The position numbers and the translations under genes were made by a program. From the NCBI RefSeq assembly GCF_011393335.1, contig NZ_CP049865.1, forward strand, positions 124,001 through 188,000: 64,000 bases of DNA, in the 5' to 3' direction. The notes beneath the pieces are model-generated. The model saw only the letters and a program-made list of their open reading frames with translations, had not been told where the DNA came from and made no database searches. This stretch comes from Propioniciclava coleopterorum. GTDB lineage: Bacteria > Actinomycetota > Actinomycetes > Propionibacteriales > Propionibacteriaceae. Every line of letters starts with the position of its first letter. Position 1 is the stretch's first letter. Positions 26,381 to 35,064 of this stretch are shown here, in pieces.

Positions 26381-27676
26381 ATGGCACAGATCACCAAGCT
26401 CGCCCTCTCGGCCGTCGCTCTCGGGCTCGGCGCCTCGCTGGCGCTGAGCGGCTGCGCGGCCGGGGGCCCACCCCAGGCGTCCAAGCAGCCCGGCGAGAAG
26501 ACCGTCATCCGGTTCGCCTGGTGGGGCAACGACACCCGCAACAAGATCACCACGCAGGTGATTGAGGCCTACGAGGCCGCCAACCCCGACGTCGACATCC
26601 AGGGCGAGCCGACTGACGGCGGCAGCTACTGGGACAAGGTCGCGACCCAGGTCGCCGCCAACGACATGCCCGACGTGATCCAGATGGACGAGAAGTACAT
26701 CTCCGAGTACGGCAAGCGCGGCGCGCTGATGGACCTGTCCAGCATCAACACCGCCGACTTCGCCGAGGGCACCGTCGAACTGGGCGAGGTCGGCGACAAG
26801 CTCGTCGGCATCAACATCGGCGTCAACGCGCCCGCGCTGGTGGCCAACCCCAAGGTGTTCGCGGACGCCGGTGTCGACCTGCCCGACGACGCCACCTGGA
26901 CGTGGGAGGACTTCCACGCGATCGCCAAGCAGATCAGCGCCAAGGGCGGTGGCCAGACCTGGGGCTCGGTCAACCCGATGAGCGTCGACTCCACCCTGAA
27001 GGCGTGGCTGCGCCAGCACGGCAAGGAGCAGTGGACGGCCGAGGGCCAGGGCTACACCGCCGACGACGTCACGCCCTTCTTCGCCTTCTTCAAGGAGTTG
27101 CAGGACGACGGCACCTTCGCCGGCGCCTCGGTCACGGCCGAGGACGAGGGCAAGGCGCTGGACCAGACGCTGATGGCGACCAACCGGGTCGGCATGGCCA
27201 CGCTGTGGTCCAACCAGCTCACCACCATGGACAAGGCCACCGGCCAGGACCTGAAGCTGCTGGCGCTGCCCAGCACGACCGGCCAGATGAAGGACGCCGG
27301 CCTGTGGTACAAGGCGGCCATGTACTGGAGCGCTTCGGCCCGCACCAAGAACGCCGACGAGGTGAAGAAGTTCATCGACTACCTGAGCAACTCCACCGAG
27401 GCCGGCGCCATCATGGGCACCGAGCGCGGCTTCCCGCCGAACCTCAAGGTCCGCGAGGCGATCGCCCCGAACTACACCAACTCCGACAAGAAGGTCGTCG
27501 CCTACCTGGACGCGATCCAGCCCAACCTCGGCCCGACGTCGGTCGTCCCGCCGCAGGGCGGCGGCCAGAGCCCGGAGATCCAGAAGCGCCACGCCCAGAA
27601 CGTCGAGTTCGACCGCGGCAGCCCCGCGTCCGAGGCCAAGGGCTTCCACGACGAGGTCAAGAGCGTCCTGAAGTAG
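26381..27676 (+). CDS. CUT1-type sugar ABC transporter substrate-binding lipoprotein 1
   Basis: A 431-residue family-1 extracellular binding protein. The signal peptide ends in LSGC with lipidated Cys25. The mature protein begins with a Pro/Gln-rich stretch and then TVIRFAWWGNDTRNK, shared almost word for word with the binding proteins at 27935 and 35065. PDVIQMDEKYISEYGKRG is another shared block; aromatic residues such as WW and YW are likely sugar contacts. No permease or ATPase gene is adjacent. The permease pair at 33119-34970 is the only suitable one in the window, and a shared MsiK-type ATPase elsewhere is expected. Confidence 0.92.
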   Translation: MAQITKLALSAVALGLGASLALSGCAAGGPPQASKQPGEKTVIRFAWWGNDTRNKITTQVIEAYEAANPDVDIQGEPTDGGSYWDKVATQVAANDMPDVIQMDEKYISEYGKRGALMDLSSINTADFAEGTVELGEVGDKLVGINIGVNAPALVANPKVFADAGVDLPDDATWTWEDFHAIAKQISAKGGGQTWGSVNPMSVDSTLKAWLRQHGKEQWTAEGQGYTADDVTPFFAFFKELQDDGTFAGASVTAEDEGKALDQTLMATNRVGMATLWSNQLTTMDKATGQDLKLLALPSTTGQMKDAGLWYKAAMYWSASARTKNADEVKKFIDYLSNSTEAGAIMGTERGFPPNLKVREAIAPNYTNSDKKVVAYLDAIQPNLGPTSVVPPQGGGQSPEIQKRHAQNVEFDRGSPASEAKGFHDEVKSVLK

Positions 27677-27690
27677 CCGATTCCACTCCG

Positions 27691-27725
27691 CGAAGGGCCC
27701 CCGACATGTCGGTCGGGGCCCTTCG
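27691..27725 (+). terminator. Rho-independent-type terminator after binding protein 1
   Basis: Arms CGAAGGGCCCC (27691-27701) and GGGGCCCTTCG (27715-27725) form an 11-bp stem, with a nested CCGACATGTCGG dyad at the tip. It lies 15 bp after the stop. It separates the transcription units of the two tandem binding-protein genes. Confidence 0.8.
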
Positions 27726-27835
27726 TCGTGCCGCCCGGAATCCCCCGGACGCCACCGCGATCAGCACGGCCGCGGCCACCCGTCACCGCTCCGCCCCTGC
27801 CGCGACGGACCCGGCGCGGGAGCGCGAGGGAACCA

Positions 27836-27882
27836 AGTTATCGGACAACCTCTTGAGTTGTTGGACAACTTTCGGCTACGGT
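27836..27882 (+). promoter_or_regulatory. Promoter of binding protein 2 with tandem GntR operators
   Basis: AGTTGTTGGACAACT (27856-27870) is identical to the dyad at the galactarate operon. A weaker copy, AGTTATCGGACAACC (27836-27850), lies exactly 20 bp upstream, so dimers could bind on the same helix face. TTGAGT (27853-27858) and TACGGT (27877-27882) make an 18-bp-spaced promoter with the perfect dyad in the spacer. Confidence 0.7.
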
Positions 27883-27934
27883 CATGGCGTGGCATCGGAG
27901 CCACCATCCCCGTGAGGAAGGATCCCCGCGCACC

Positions 27935-29230
27935 ATGGCAACCAAGAAGAAACTCCTGACGACCCTCACCGCGCTCGGGGTGACGGCATCGCTGGCTCTC
28001 GCCGGGTGCGCATCCGGGACGCCGACCGCGACGACGAAGGCCCCCGGCGAGAAGACCGTCATCCGGTTCGCGTGGTGGGGCAACGACACCCGCAACAAGC
28101 TCACCAACCAGGTGATCGAGGCCTACGAGGCTGCCAACCCCGACGTCGATGTCCAGGGCGAGCCCACCGAGTGGGGCGGCTACTGGGACAAGCTCGCCAC
28201 CCAGGTGGCGGCCAACGACGCCCCCGACGTCATCCAGATGGACGAGAAGTACATCTCCGAGTACGGCAAGCGCGGGGTCCTGATGGACCTGGCCAGCATC
28301 AACACCGCCGACTTCGCCCCGGGCACCGTCGACCTGGGCAAGGTCGGCGGCAAGCTCGTCGGCATCAACATCGGCATCAACGCGCCGATCCTCGTCGCCA
28401 ACCCCAAGGTCTTCGCGGACGCCGGCGTCGCCATGCCGGACGACGCCACCTGGACCTGGGACGACTTCCACAAGGCCGCCCAGCAGATCAGCGCCAAGGG
28501 CGGCGGCCAGGTCTGGGGCTCGGCGGGCATGCTGAGCGTCGACTCCACCCTGAAGGCGTGGCTGCGCCAGCACGGCAAGGAGCAGTGGACCGAGACGGGC
28601 CAGGGCTACGCCGCCGCCGACGTCGCCGACTTCTACGCCTGGGGCAAGGGTCTGCACGAGGACGGCACCTTCCCGCCCGCGTCGGTCACCAGCGAGGACG
28701 AGGGCAAGGCGCTCGACCAGACCCTGATCGCGCAGAGCAAGGTCGGCATGGGCACGTTGTGGTCGAACCAGATCAACGCCATGGACAAGGCGTCCGGCCA
28801 GGACATGGCGCTGCTGCGCCTGCCCAGCCGCACCGGCAAGGCGAAGGATGCGGGGCTGTGGTACAAGGCCTCGATGTACTGGAGTGCCTCGGCCCGCACC
28901 AAGAACGCCGACGAGGTGAAGAAGTTCATCGACTACCTGAGCAACTCCACCGAGGCCGGCGCGATCCTGGGCACCGAGCGGGGCCTGCCGCCTAACCTGA
29001 AGGTCAGGGCGTCGATCGCGGACAAGTTCAGCGCGTCGGACAAGAAGGTGGTGGCCTTCATGGAGAAGATCGAGCCCGAGCTCGGCCCGACGTCGGTCGT
29101 GCCGCCGCAGGGTGGCGGGCAGAGCCCCGACATCCAGAAGCGGCACGCCCAGAACGTCTACTTCAACCGCGGCACGCCGCAGGCGGAGGCCGAGGGCTTC
29201 TACAACGAGGTCAAGAGCGGCCTGAAGTAA
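27935..29230 (+). CDS. CUT1-type sugar ABC transporter substrate-binding lipoprotein 2
   Basis: A 431-residue paralogue of the preceding binding protein, equal in length and alike along its whole length. The signal peptide MATKKKLLTTLTALGVTASL leads to the lipobox ALAGC with Cys25. Shared blocks include TVIRFAWWGNDTRNK, DVIQMDEKYISEYGKRG and LKAWLRQHGKEQW. ATG 27935 has GAGGAAGGA upstream and the upstream in-frame extension lacks signal-peptide character. Unlike its neighbour it has its own promoter with GntR-type dyads, so it is probably induced with galactarate catabolism. Confidence 0.92.
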   Translation: MATKKKLLTTLTALGVTASLALAGCASGTPTATTKAPGEKTVIRFAWWGNDTRNKLTNQVIEAYEAANPDVDVQGEPTEWGGYWDKLATQVAANDAPDVIQMDEKYISEYGKRGVLMDLASINTADFAPGTVDLGKVGGKLVGINIGINAPILVANPKVFADAGVAMPDDATWTWDDFHKAAQQISAKGGGQVWGSAGMLSVDSTLKAWLRQHGKEQWTETGQGYAAADVADFYAWGKGLHEDGTFPPASVTSEDEGKALDQTLIAQSKVGMGTLWSNQINAMDKASGQDMALLRLPSRTGKAKDAGLWYKASMYWSASARTKNADEVKKFIDYLSNSTEAGAILGTERGLPPNLKVRASIADKFSASDKKVVAFMEKIEPELGPTSVVPPQGGGQSPDIQKRHAQNVYFNRGTPQAEAEGFYNEVKSGLK

Positions 29231-29256
29231 GCCTCAGCAACAGTAGCCTCAGCAAC

Positions 29257-29293
29257 GGCGAGGGCCCCGGTCGATCCGACCGGGGCCCTCGCC
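29257..29293. terminator. Bidirectional terminator between binding protein 2 and uxaE
   Basis: A perfect 16-bp stem, GGCGAGGGCCCCGGTC (29257-29272) and GACCGGGGCCCTCGCC (29278-29293), with loop GATCC. It lies between convergent genes and can serve both. Just before it GCCTCAGCAAC occurs twice, at 29231 and 29246. Confidence 0.88.
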
Positions 29294-29306
29294 TGTGTGA
29301 GGAGGA

Positions 29307-30725
29307 TCAGCGCTTGCCGAAGGGGGCGATGTGCGCGATGAAGTGCTCCTTCATCAGGGCCGCGTACTCGTCCTCGTGCGTGGTGAGGATGTCCTTGATC
29401 CGCGTGCCGTACTCGTCCAGGACGGCGCCGTAGCCCACGTGCATCACCTGGCGGGAGTCCAGCTCGGTCACCAGTTCGCCGACGCGGTCGTCCGGCAGGT
29501 CGGACGGGATCCGCGAGGTGTCGCAGGACAGGTGGTAGCTGTGGCGGTTCTCCTCGAAGCTGTCCAGGGACAGCGCCAGGATGTCGCGCAGCAGCTGCGG
29601 GTCGTGCGCGGCGACGATGCGCAGCGCCTCGATCCAGCTGGTGCCGGCCGTCTTGAGGTGCGCGACCCCACGGGTGGCCTCCACGAACGAGGGGTAGATC
29701 GAGAACTTGTCCGAGCCCGAGTGCAGCGAGAGCTTGTACGGGCCCAGCACGCGGGCGATCTCGGCGTGGTCGGAGAAGTTCTTCGCCAGGGCGGCGCGGT
29801 CGCCGATGTACTCCACGCCCTTCTCGAACTGCCCGACCCAGCGCGGCGCGAAGCTGATGAGCTCGACGCCGGCCCGCTGCAGTTCCTTCACCACGACGAC
29901 GTGCTCGACCAGCGTGGTCGGCTTGTCGGTCTCGTCGATGGCGAACTCGAGCTCGTGCTCGACGCCGAGGCCCTCGACGTGCTTGATGAGCTCCAGGCCG
30001 CGGACCAGCGCGGGCCCGGCCTTGGCGACGGCGCGCAGCACGCTCTCCTCGTCCAGGACCAGCGGTCCCGACTCGAGCTCGATCGTCTGCCCGGCGTAGC
30101 GGGAGACGACGTCGTCGGTGGAGGTGTCGAGCGAGCTCAGGTCGATGCGCGCCGCCTTCTCGCGGACCGTCGCCTCGTCGTCGTCGTGGGCGGCCATGTC
30201 CATGCCGTCGCCCGGATCGATGGTGAAGAACACGAAGCCGGCCTCGGCGCACTCGCTGAGCGACTCCTCGGTCTTCTGGTGGTCCGCGTCGGCGCCGACG
30301 CCGTCGGTCCAGCCCTCCTGGAAGGCGCCCCAGGTGGCGTCGTCCAGGACGTTGCGCGGGGTGCGGTGCGTGCGACCCATCTCGCGGGTCGACTGCTGCG
30401 CGAACACCGGGTTCACGCCGCCGACGTCCTTGAACGCCTGGGCGTGCCCGGGGGTCGCCAGGCCGAGGCGGTCGCCCGTGCCGGCGGAGGTCTCCAGGCC
30501 CCAGCGGCGCGGCGTGAGCCACGGCAGGGCCTTGCGCAGCGCCAGCGCGTTGTCGGCGTCGGCGGGGGCCACGAACACGTCACCCTCGGCCTGCCCGGAG
30601 AAGCCGTCGAGGACGGCCTGGGGCGCGTGGGCGATGACGAGCGACTTGGTGCCGTCGTCGTTCCTGCGGAGCCAGTAGTCGGCCCCCTCGTGGGAGACGC
30701 GCGAGGCGGCGTAGTCGGTGCTCAT
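29307..30725 (-). CDS. uxaE: UxaE-type tagaturonate epimerase
   Basis: A 472-residue protein of the tagaturonate epimerase family, which converts D-tagaturonate to D-fructuronate and so links galacturonate to the glucuronate route. The segments GPYKLSLHSGSDKFSIYPSF and HLKTAGTSWIEALRIVAAHD are the most family-like, and the length suits UxaE. The barrel-like C-terminal half carries conserved His and Asp residues likely to bind metal. The ATG overlaps the stop of the preceding hydrolase gene (ATGA). It is the last gene of a six-gene minus-strand operon that starts with binding protein 3. Uronate isomerase (UxaC), needed to make its substrate, is not in the window. Confidence 0.8.
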   Translation of the reverse strand: MSTDYAASRVSHEGADYWLRRNDDGTKSLVIAHAPQAVLDGFSGQAEGDVFVAPADADNALALRKALPWLTPRRWGLETSAGTGDRLGLATPGHAQAFKDVGGVNPVFAQQSTREMGRTHRTPRNVLDDATWGAFQEGWTDGVGADADHQKTEESLSECAEAGFVFFTIDPGDGMDMAAHDDDEATVREKAARIDLSSLDTSTDDVVSRYAGQTIELESGPLVLDEESVLRAVAKAGPALVRGLELIKHVEGLGVEHELEFAIDETDKPTTLVEHVVVVKELQRAGVELISFAPRWVGQFEKGVEYIGDRAALAKNFSDHAEIARVLGPYKLSLHSGSDKFSIYPSFVEATRGVAHLKTAGTSWIEALRIVAAHDPQLLRDILALSLDSFEENRHSYHLSCDTSRIPSDLPDDRVGELVTELDSRQVMHVGYGAVLDEYGTRIKDILTTHEDEYAALMKEHFIAHIAPFGKR

Positions 30726-31768
30726 GTGGATACCTTTCTCGATGGTGTCGCGGTTGTTGCGGTCAGGGCGGCGCGGGCGCGCAGGTGGGCGCGGGCGGCG
30801 TCCTGCAGTTCGGGGGTGAAGGCGTGTCCGGCGTCGACGAAGACGCCGGTGTAGCGGCCGGGCCCGGCGGCGAACGCCTCGGCCAGAAGCGCGTCCGCGG
30901 CGGCCATGCCGGCCGGGCTGAACAGGTGGTCGCGGCGCCCGTACCCGACGAGCACGTCGGCGTCGGGGCGCGAGGTCAGGAGCCCGGGCAGGTCGACGCC
31001 GCGGGCGTGCAGCAGCCACGAGTGCCCGACGTGGTCGGGCCAGAGCGCGGCCATGGTGGTCATCATGCCGACGACGACGACGGTGCCGATCCGGTCGTCG
31101 AGCGCGGTCAGGGCGGCGGCCCGCCCTCCCCCGCCGGAGAAGCCCAGGACGCCGAGGCTCCCGGGCGCGCAGGACGCGGCGAGCACGTCCAGCGCCAGCA
31201 GGTCGTCGTGCGCGACCATGCCCGCCAGCGTGGTGTCGAGCAGGGAACAGGCCTTCGCCACGAGGTGTTCGTGGTCGCCGGCGGCCGCGTCGTAGGCGGC
31301 CGCGTCGGTGATCCCGAGGTCGAAGCGGCGGCTGCCCCAGCAGAACGCGTCGGGCGCCAGGACGGTGAGGCCGTCGCGGGCCAGGTCGTTCGCCACGCAC
31401 GCGCCCCCCTCCGCGTCGCGGCGGTAGGCCAGCACGTGCTGCGGCAGGCCGGGCACGTCGACCATGCGCGCCGCCCCCACGGACTTGATCCCGCCGTGGG
31501 AGTGCAGCGCCAGCACGCCGGGCAGGGTGGCCGGGTCGGCGTCGCTGGGGTGCAGCAGGAAAGCCGACTGCCGGGGGCCGAAGCCGGCGTCCCAGGTCAG
31601 CCGGGTGGTGGTGACGCCGTCGGCGTCCCAGGTGCCCTCGGCGACCGGCGCCGGGGTTCCCGGACGCGGGACGCCGAGCAGCGCGCCGAGGCGTCCGGCG
31701 ACCCGCGGCCGGCCGGAGACGTACTCCGGCCAGTCCGCGTAGCCGCCGAACGCCCCGTGCTCGCTCAT
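30722..31768 (-). CDS. Alpha/beta hydrolase, dienelactone hydrolase or acetyl esterase-like
   Basis: A 348-residue alpha/beta hydrolase. The nucleophile elbow is GVLGFSGGGG; LPGVLALHSHGGIKSVG forms the oxyanion region, and DVLVGYGRRDHLFSPAG plus FVDAGHAFTPE supply the acid and His. No signal peptide is seen, so it acts inside the cell. It overlaps its neighbours by four bases on both sides, within the transporter-uxaE operon. A carbohydrate esterase removing acetyl or methyl groups from imported pectic oligosaccharides would fit, but substrate and exact family are unproven. Confidence 0.8.
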   Translation of the reverse strand: MSEHGAFGGYADWPEYVSGRPRVAGRLGALLGVPRPGTPAPVAEGTWDADGVTTTRLTWDAGFGPRQSAFLLHPSDADPATLPGVLALHSHGGIKSVGAARMVDVPGLPQHVLAYRRDAEGGACVANDLARDGLTVLAPDAFCWGSRRFDLGITDAAAYDAAAGDHEHLVAKACSLLDTTLAGMVAHDDLLALDVLAASCAPGSLGVLGFSGGGGRAAALTALDDRIGTVVVVGMMTTMAALWPDHVGHSWLLHARGVDLPGLLTSRPDADVLVGYGRRDHLFSPAGMAAADALLAEAFAAGPGRYTGVFVDAGHAFTPELQDAARAHLRARAALTATTATPSRKVST

Positions 31769-33087
31769 CGACTCAGGTCGAGCCCGAGATCGGCGGGCGA
31801 GACCGCGGCCCCCGAGGCCAGCGACGCGTTGCCGCAGATGCCGACCGAGATGGCGCGCAGGCCGTCGATGTAGTCCGAGGGCCGACCCAGCGGGTCCTCC
31901 CCCGGTCCGTTGAACACGTCGGACAGCAGCAGGGCGTCGCCGCCGCCGTGGCCGCCGGTGCCCTCGGGGATCTCGACCTCCTGGGCCGCCTCGAAGTGCT
32001 TCTGCACCGTGAGGCGCTCTCCCTTGTCGCGCGCCCCGACCTGGTCCGCCATGGCGGAGGGGTCGACGACGACCTTGCCGTCGGCGTCCACGCTGATCCG
32101 GGCGCGCTCGATGACCTCGAGCTCCGCGCGGCCCAGCGTGCCGTTGACGGCGACCCGGTAGCCCTCCCACGGGCTGTGGGCGTTGAGGGCGTACGACAGC
32201 GTCGGGCCGCCCTCGTAGTCGACGATCACCGCGAGGTTGTCCTCGGTGGTGACGCCGGGGCCGAACACGTCCTGATCCCGGATGTACCCGTCGTACTGCT
32301 CGTTGTCGAGGTACAGCGCCTTCAGGCGGGGATCGTCGCGCAGGTCGAGCTCGAACGGGCCGTGCTCGCCGTCGTGGGTGCCGCGCTCGGGGCGCGGGGC
32401 CAGGCCCCGGGCGTCCGCGTTCTCGGCGCCGTAGAACTTCACCCCGCCGCTGGCGTAGACGCGCTTGGGCACGTCGGCCAGCCACCAGTTGATCAGGTCG
32501 AAGTGGTGGCTCGACTTGTGGATCAGCAGGCCGCCCGAGTTGGCCTTCTCACGGTGCCAGCGGCGGAAGTAGTCCGCCCCGTGCGCCGTGTCCAGCACCC
32601 ACTCGAAGGTCATCGAGAGCGGCGTCCCGATCTGACCGGACTGGATGATCTCCTTCAGCGCCGAGTTCCGCGGGCTGTAGCGGTAGTTGAAGGTGACGAC
32701 GACCTGGTGGCCGGTCTCCTTCACCGCGTCCACGATCGCGTTCGCGGAGTCGGCGTCGATGGTGAGCGGCTTCTCCACCACGACGTCGACGCCGGCCCGC
32801 AGGCAGCGGGTGATCATCTCCGCGTGGGTGAAGTCGGGGCTGGTGACGATCACGCGGTCGAGCTGCTGCTCGGTGATCATCCTCTCCACATCGTCGGGGC
32901 CGTAGAGGGTGAGGGCGTCCGGCGCGTAGCCGTACTCCGCCACCATCCGGTCGCGGTGGTACTCCGCGCGGCCGGGGTTGCTGTCGGCGATCGCCACCAG
33001 GGTGGCGACGTCGCTGTGGGCACCCCCGATCGCGTCGGTGTACATCTGGGCGCGATGGCCGGATCCGATGAGGCCGTAACGCTGCAT
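31765..33087 (-). CDS. Gfo/Idh/MocA family oxidoreductase
   Basis: A 440-residue NAD(P)-dependent sugar oxidoreductase. The Rossmann motif YGLIGSGHRAQMYTDA is at the N-terminus; VDVVVEKPLTIDADSA is the EKP motif. NYRYSPRNSALKEII and the HHFDLINWWL segment carry the typical substrate-domain His/Asp pair. It follows the second permease by 31 bp and overlaps the hydrolase gene, so it belongs to the transporter operon. The substrate is unknown; related proteins oxidise or epimerise sugars and uronides, sometimes cleaving glycosides by redox-assisted elimination. Confidence 0.88.
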   Translation of the reverse strand: MQRYGLIGSGHRAQMYTDAIGGAHSDVATLVAIADSNPGRAEYHRDRMVAEYGYAPDALTLYGPDDVERMITEQQLDRVIVTSPDFTHAEMITRCLRAGVDVVVEKPLTIDADSANAIVDAVKETGHQVVVTFNYRYSPRNSALKEIIQSGQIGTPLSMTFEWVLDTAHGADYFRRWHREKANSGGLLIHKSSHHFDLINWWLADVPKRVYASGGVKFYGAENADARGLAPRPERGTHDGEHGPFELDLRDDPRLKALYLDNEQYDGYIRDQDVFGPGVTTEDNLAVIVDYEGGPTLSYALNAHSPWEGYRVAVNGTLGRAELEVIERARISVDADGKVVVDPSAMADQVGARDKGERLTVQKHFEAAQEVEIPEGTGGHGGGDALLLSDVFNGPGEDPLGRPSDYIDGLRAISVGICGNASLASGAAVSPADLGLDLSR

Positions 33088-33118
33088 GGAAATCGAACTC
33101 TCCTTGGTGGTCGTCGAC

Positions 33119-34054
33119 TTACTTGATGCCGGTGGTGGCGATGCCGCGGATCAGGAACTTCTGGCCGAACAGGAAGACCAGGAAGACCGGGATCAGCGAC
33201 ACGATGCTCATGGCGAACATCGCGCCCCAGTTGGAGCCGCCGGTGGAGTCCAGGAAGGACTTCAGGGCGAGCGGGACGGTGAACATCTCGGGGCTGGTCA
33301 GGTAGATCAGCGAGCTGAAGAAGTCGTTCCACGTCCAGATGAAGGTGAAGATCACCGTCGTGGCGATGGCCGGCGTCATCAGCGGCATGATCACGCGGCT
33401 GAAGATCTTCCAGTGGCCACAGCCGTCGATGCGGGCCGCCTCGTCGAGTTCCTTGGGCAGGCCACGGATGAACTGCACCATCAGGAAGACGAAGAAGGCG
33501 TCGGTGGCCAGCAGCTTCGGCAGCACGAGCGGGATGAACGTGTTCACCCAGCCGAACTGACTGAACAGGATGTACTGCGGAACGATGATGACGTGCATCG
33601 GCAGCATGATCGTCAGCAGCATGATCGCGAAGAAGATGTTCTTGAACTTGAACCGCAGCCGCGCGAACGCGTAGGCGGCCAGCGAGCACGAGATGACGTT
33701 GCCGAGGATGCAGCCCAGCACCAGGATCATCGAGTTGATCAGGTAGCGGCTGAACGGGTACTGCAGGGCGGTCCAGCCCTCGGTGTAGTTCTCGAGGTGC
33801 AGGCTGGTCAGCACCAGGCCCGAGTCGCGGAAGATCTCCTCGGTGGGACGGAACGAGCTCACGAGCATCCACAGCAGCGGGTAGATCATGAGCAGGGCCG
33901 CGGCGATCATCAGGATGTGCTTGATCACCGAGCGGACGTTGGAGCCGAGCTGGCCCGTGCGCTTGACGGCGTGCAGGTCGCCCGCTCCGCCGTGGTCGAT
34001 GGCGACGTCGTTGTCGAGGACGACGTCGGTGCTGTCGGTACGCGGATCAGTCAT
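33119..34054 (-). CDS. CUT1 sugar ABC transporter permease, MalG-type
   Basis: A 311-residue inner-membrane permease with six predicted transmembrane segments and a long charged N-terminus. The EAA loop region ELDEAARIDGCGHWKIFSRV contacts the ATPase, and the C-terminus ends GIATTGIK, typical of MalG-like proteins. It overlaps the MalF-type partner by eight bases. Together they form the only CUT1 membrane pair in the window and probably serve all three homologous binding proteins. No ATPase gene is linked, as is usual in Actinobacteria that use MsiK. Confidence 0.95.
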   Translation of the reverse strand: MTDPRTDSTDVVLDNDVAIDHGGAGDLHAVKRTGQLGSNVRSVIKHILMIAAALLMIYPLLWMLVSSFRPTEEIFRDSGLVLTSLHLENYTEGWTALQYPFSRYLINSMILVLGCILGNVISCSLAAYAFARLRFKFKNIFFAIMLLTIMLPMHVIIVPQYILFSQFGWVNTFIPLVLPKLLATDAFFVFLMVQFIRGLPKELDEAARIDGCGHWKIFSRVIMPLMTPAIATTVIFTFIWTWNDFFSSLIYLTSPEMFTVPLALKSFLDSTGGSNWGAMFAMSIVSLIPVFLVFLFGQKFLIRGIATTGIK

Positions 34055-34970
34055 CGTAGAACACCCAATACTTGGAGACGAAGAAGTTCAGGGCGGTGAA
34101 TACGCCGATGATGATCAGCAGCAGCCACGCCATCGCGGACGCGTACCCCATGTCGAACTGGGCGAAGCCCTTCTGGTAGAGGTACAGCGTGTAGAACATC
34201 GTCGAGTCGGACGGGCCGCCCGTACCACCGGAGACGATGAACGCCTGGGTGAACGACTGGAACGCGCCGATGATCTGAAGCACGAGGTTGAAGAAGATGA
34301 TGGGGCTGAGCAGCGGCATCGTGATCTTCCAGAACTGCGTCCACTTGGACGCGCCGTCGACCGCCGCAGCTTCGTAGTACATGGTGGGGATCTGGCGCAG
34401 GCCGGCCAGGAAGATGATCATCGGGGAACCGAAGGTCCAGATGTGCAGCAGGATGATCGTGCCCAGGGCGGTGTTCGGGTCGGAGATCCAGCCCGGCAGG
34501 TCGCGGAATCCGACCGCCATCAACACCTGATTCACCAGGCCCGAGGTGCCGAAGATCTGGCGCCACAGGATCGCGATCGCGACCGAGGAACCCATCAGCG
34601 AGGGCAGGTAGAAGACCGAACGGTAGAACGGGAGGCCGCGCATGCCCTGGTTGAGCAGGACGGCGATGCCGAGCGCCAGCGCCAGCTGCAGCGGCGTCGA
34701 CACGAAGACGTAGGTGAAGGTGACCCGCAGCGAGTTGAGCAGTCGGGGGTCGTTGAGCATCCGCTCGTAGTTCTTGGCCCCGATCCATTCGGGCGGAGCG
34801 AGCAGGCTGTAGTCGGTGAAGGACAGGTACAAAGAGGCAAGCATCGGGCCGATGGTGATGACCACCAGGCCGATCAGCCAGGGCAGGAGGAAGAGATAAC
34901 CGGCGACGTTGTCCGGTGTCTCCTCCTTGCCGCGGCCCCTGAGCTTGCCGAGTTCGCTGAGAGCACTCAT
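34047..34970 (-). CDS. CUT1 sugar ABC transporter permease, MalF/UgpA-type
   Basis: A 307-residue inner-membrane permease with six transmembrane segments. AGYLFLLPWLIGLVVITIGP is the typical first membrane segment and YYEAAAVDGASKWTQFWKIT is the EAA loop. The start at 34970 is set by GGGAGGAG just upstream on the minus strand; the frame open further upstream covers the intergenic region. It is followed directly by the MalG partner and preceded by binding protein 3 with a 94-bp gap. Confidence 0.95.
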   Translation of the reverse strand: MSALSELGKLRGRGKEETPDNVAGYLFLLPWLIGLVVITIGPMLASLYLSFTDYSLLAPPEWIGAKNYERMLNDPRLLNSLRVTFTYVFVSTPLQLALALGIAVLLNQGMRGLPFYRSVFYLPSLMGSSVAIAILWRQIFGTSGLVNQVLMAVGFRDLPGWISDPNTALGTIILLHIWTFGSPMIIFLAGLRQIPTMYYEAAAVDGASKWTQFWKITMPLLSPIIFFNLVLQIIGAFQSFTQAFIVSGGTGGPSDSTMFYTLYLYQKGFAQFDMGYASAMAWLLLIIIGVFTALNFFVSKYWVFYDD

Positions 34971-35064
34971 GGCTTCTCCTCCCGCGGTGTGCGGCTCGGG
35001 TCGTGGGGGATGGGTGGGACGACCACGGGCGGACGGCGCTGGGCCGTCCGCCCGCGGACTTGGC

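Noticed and set aside
31948-33126. 392-residue plus-strand frame opposite the Gfo/Idh gene
   Set aside because: Val/Gly/Arg-rich shadow frame; the minus-strand protein has full Gfo/Idh motifs.
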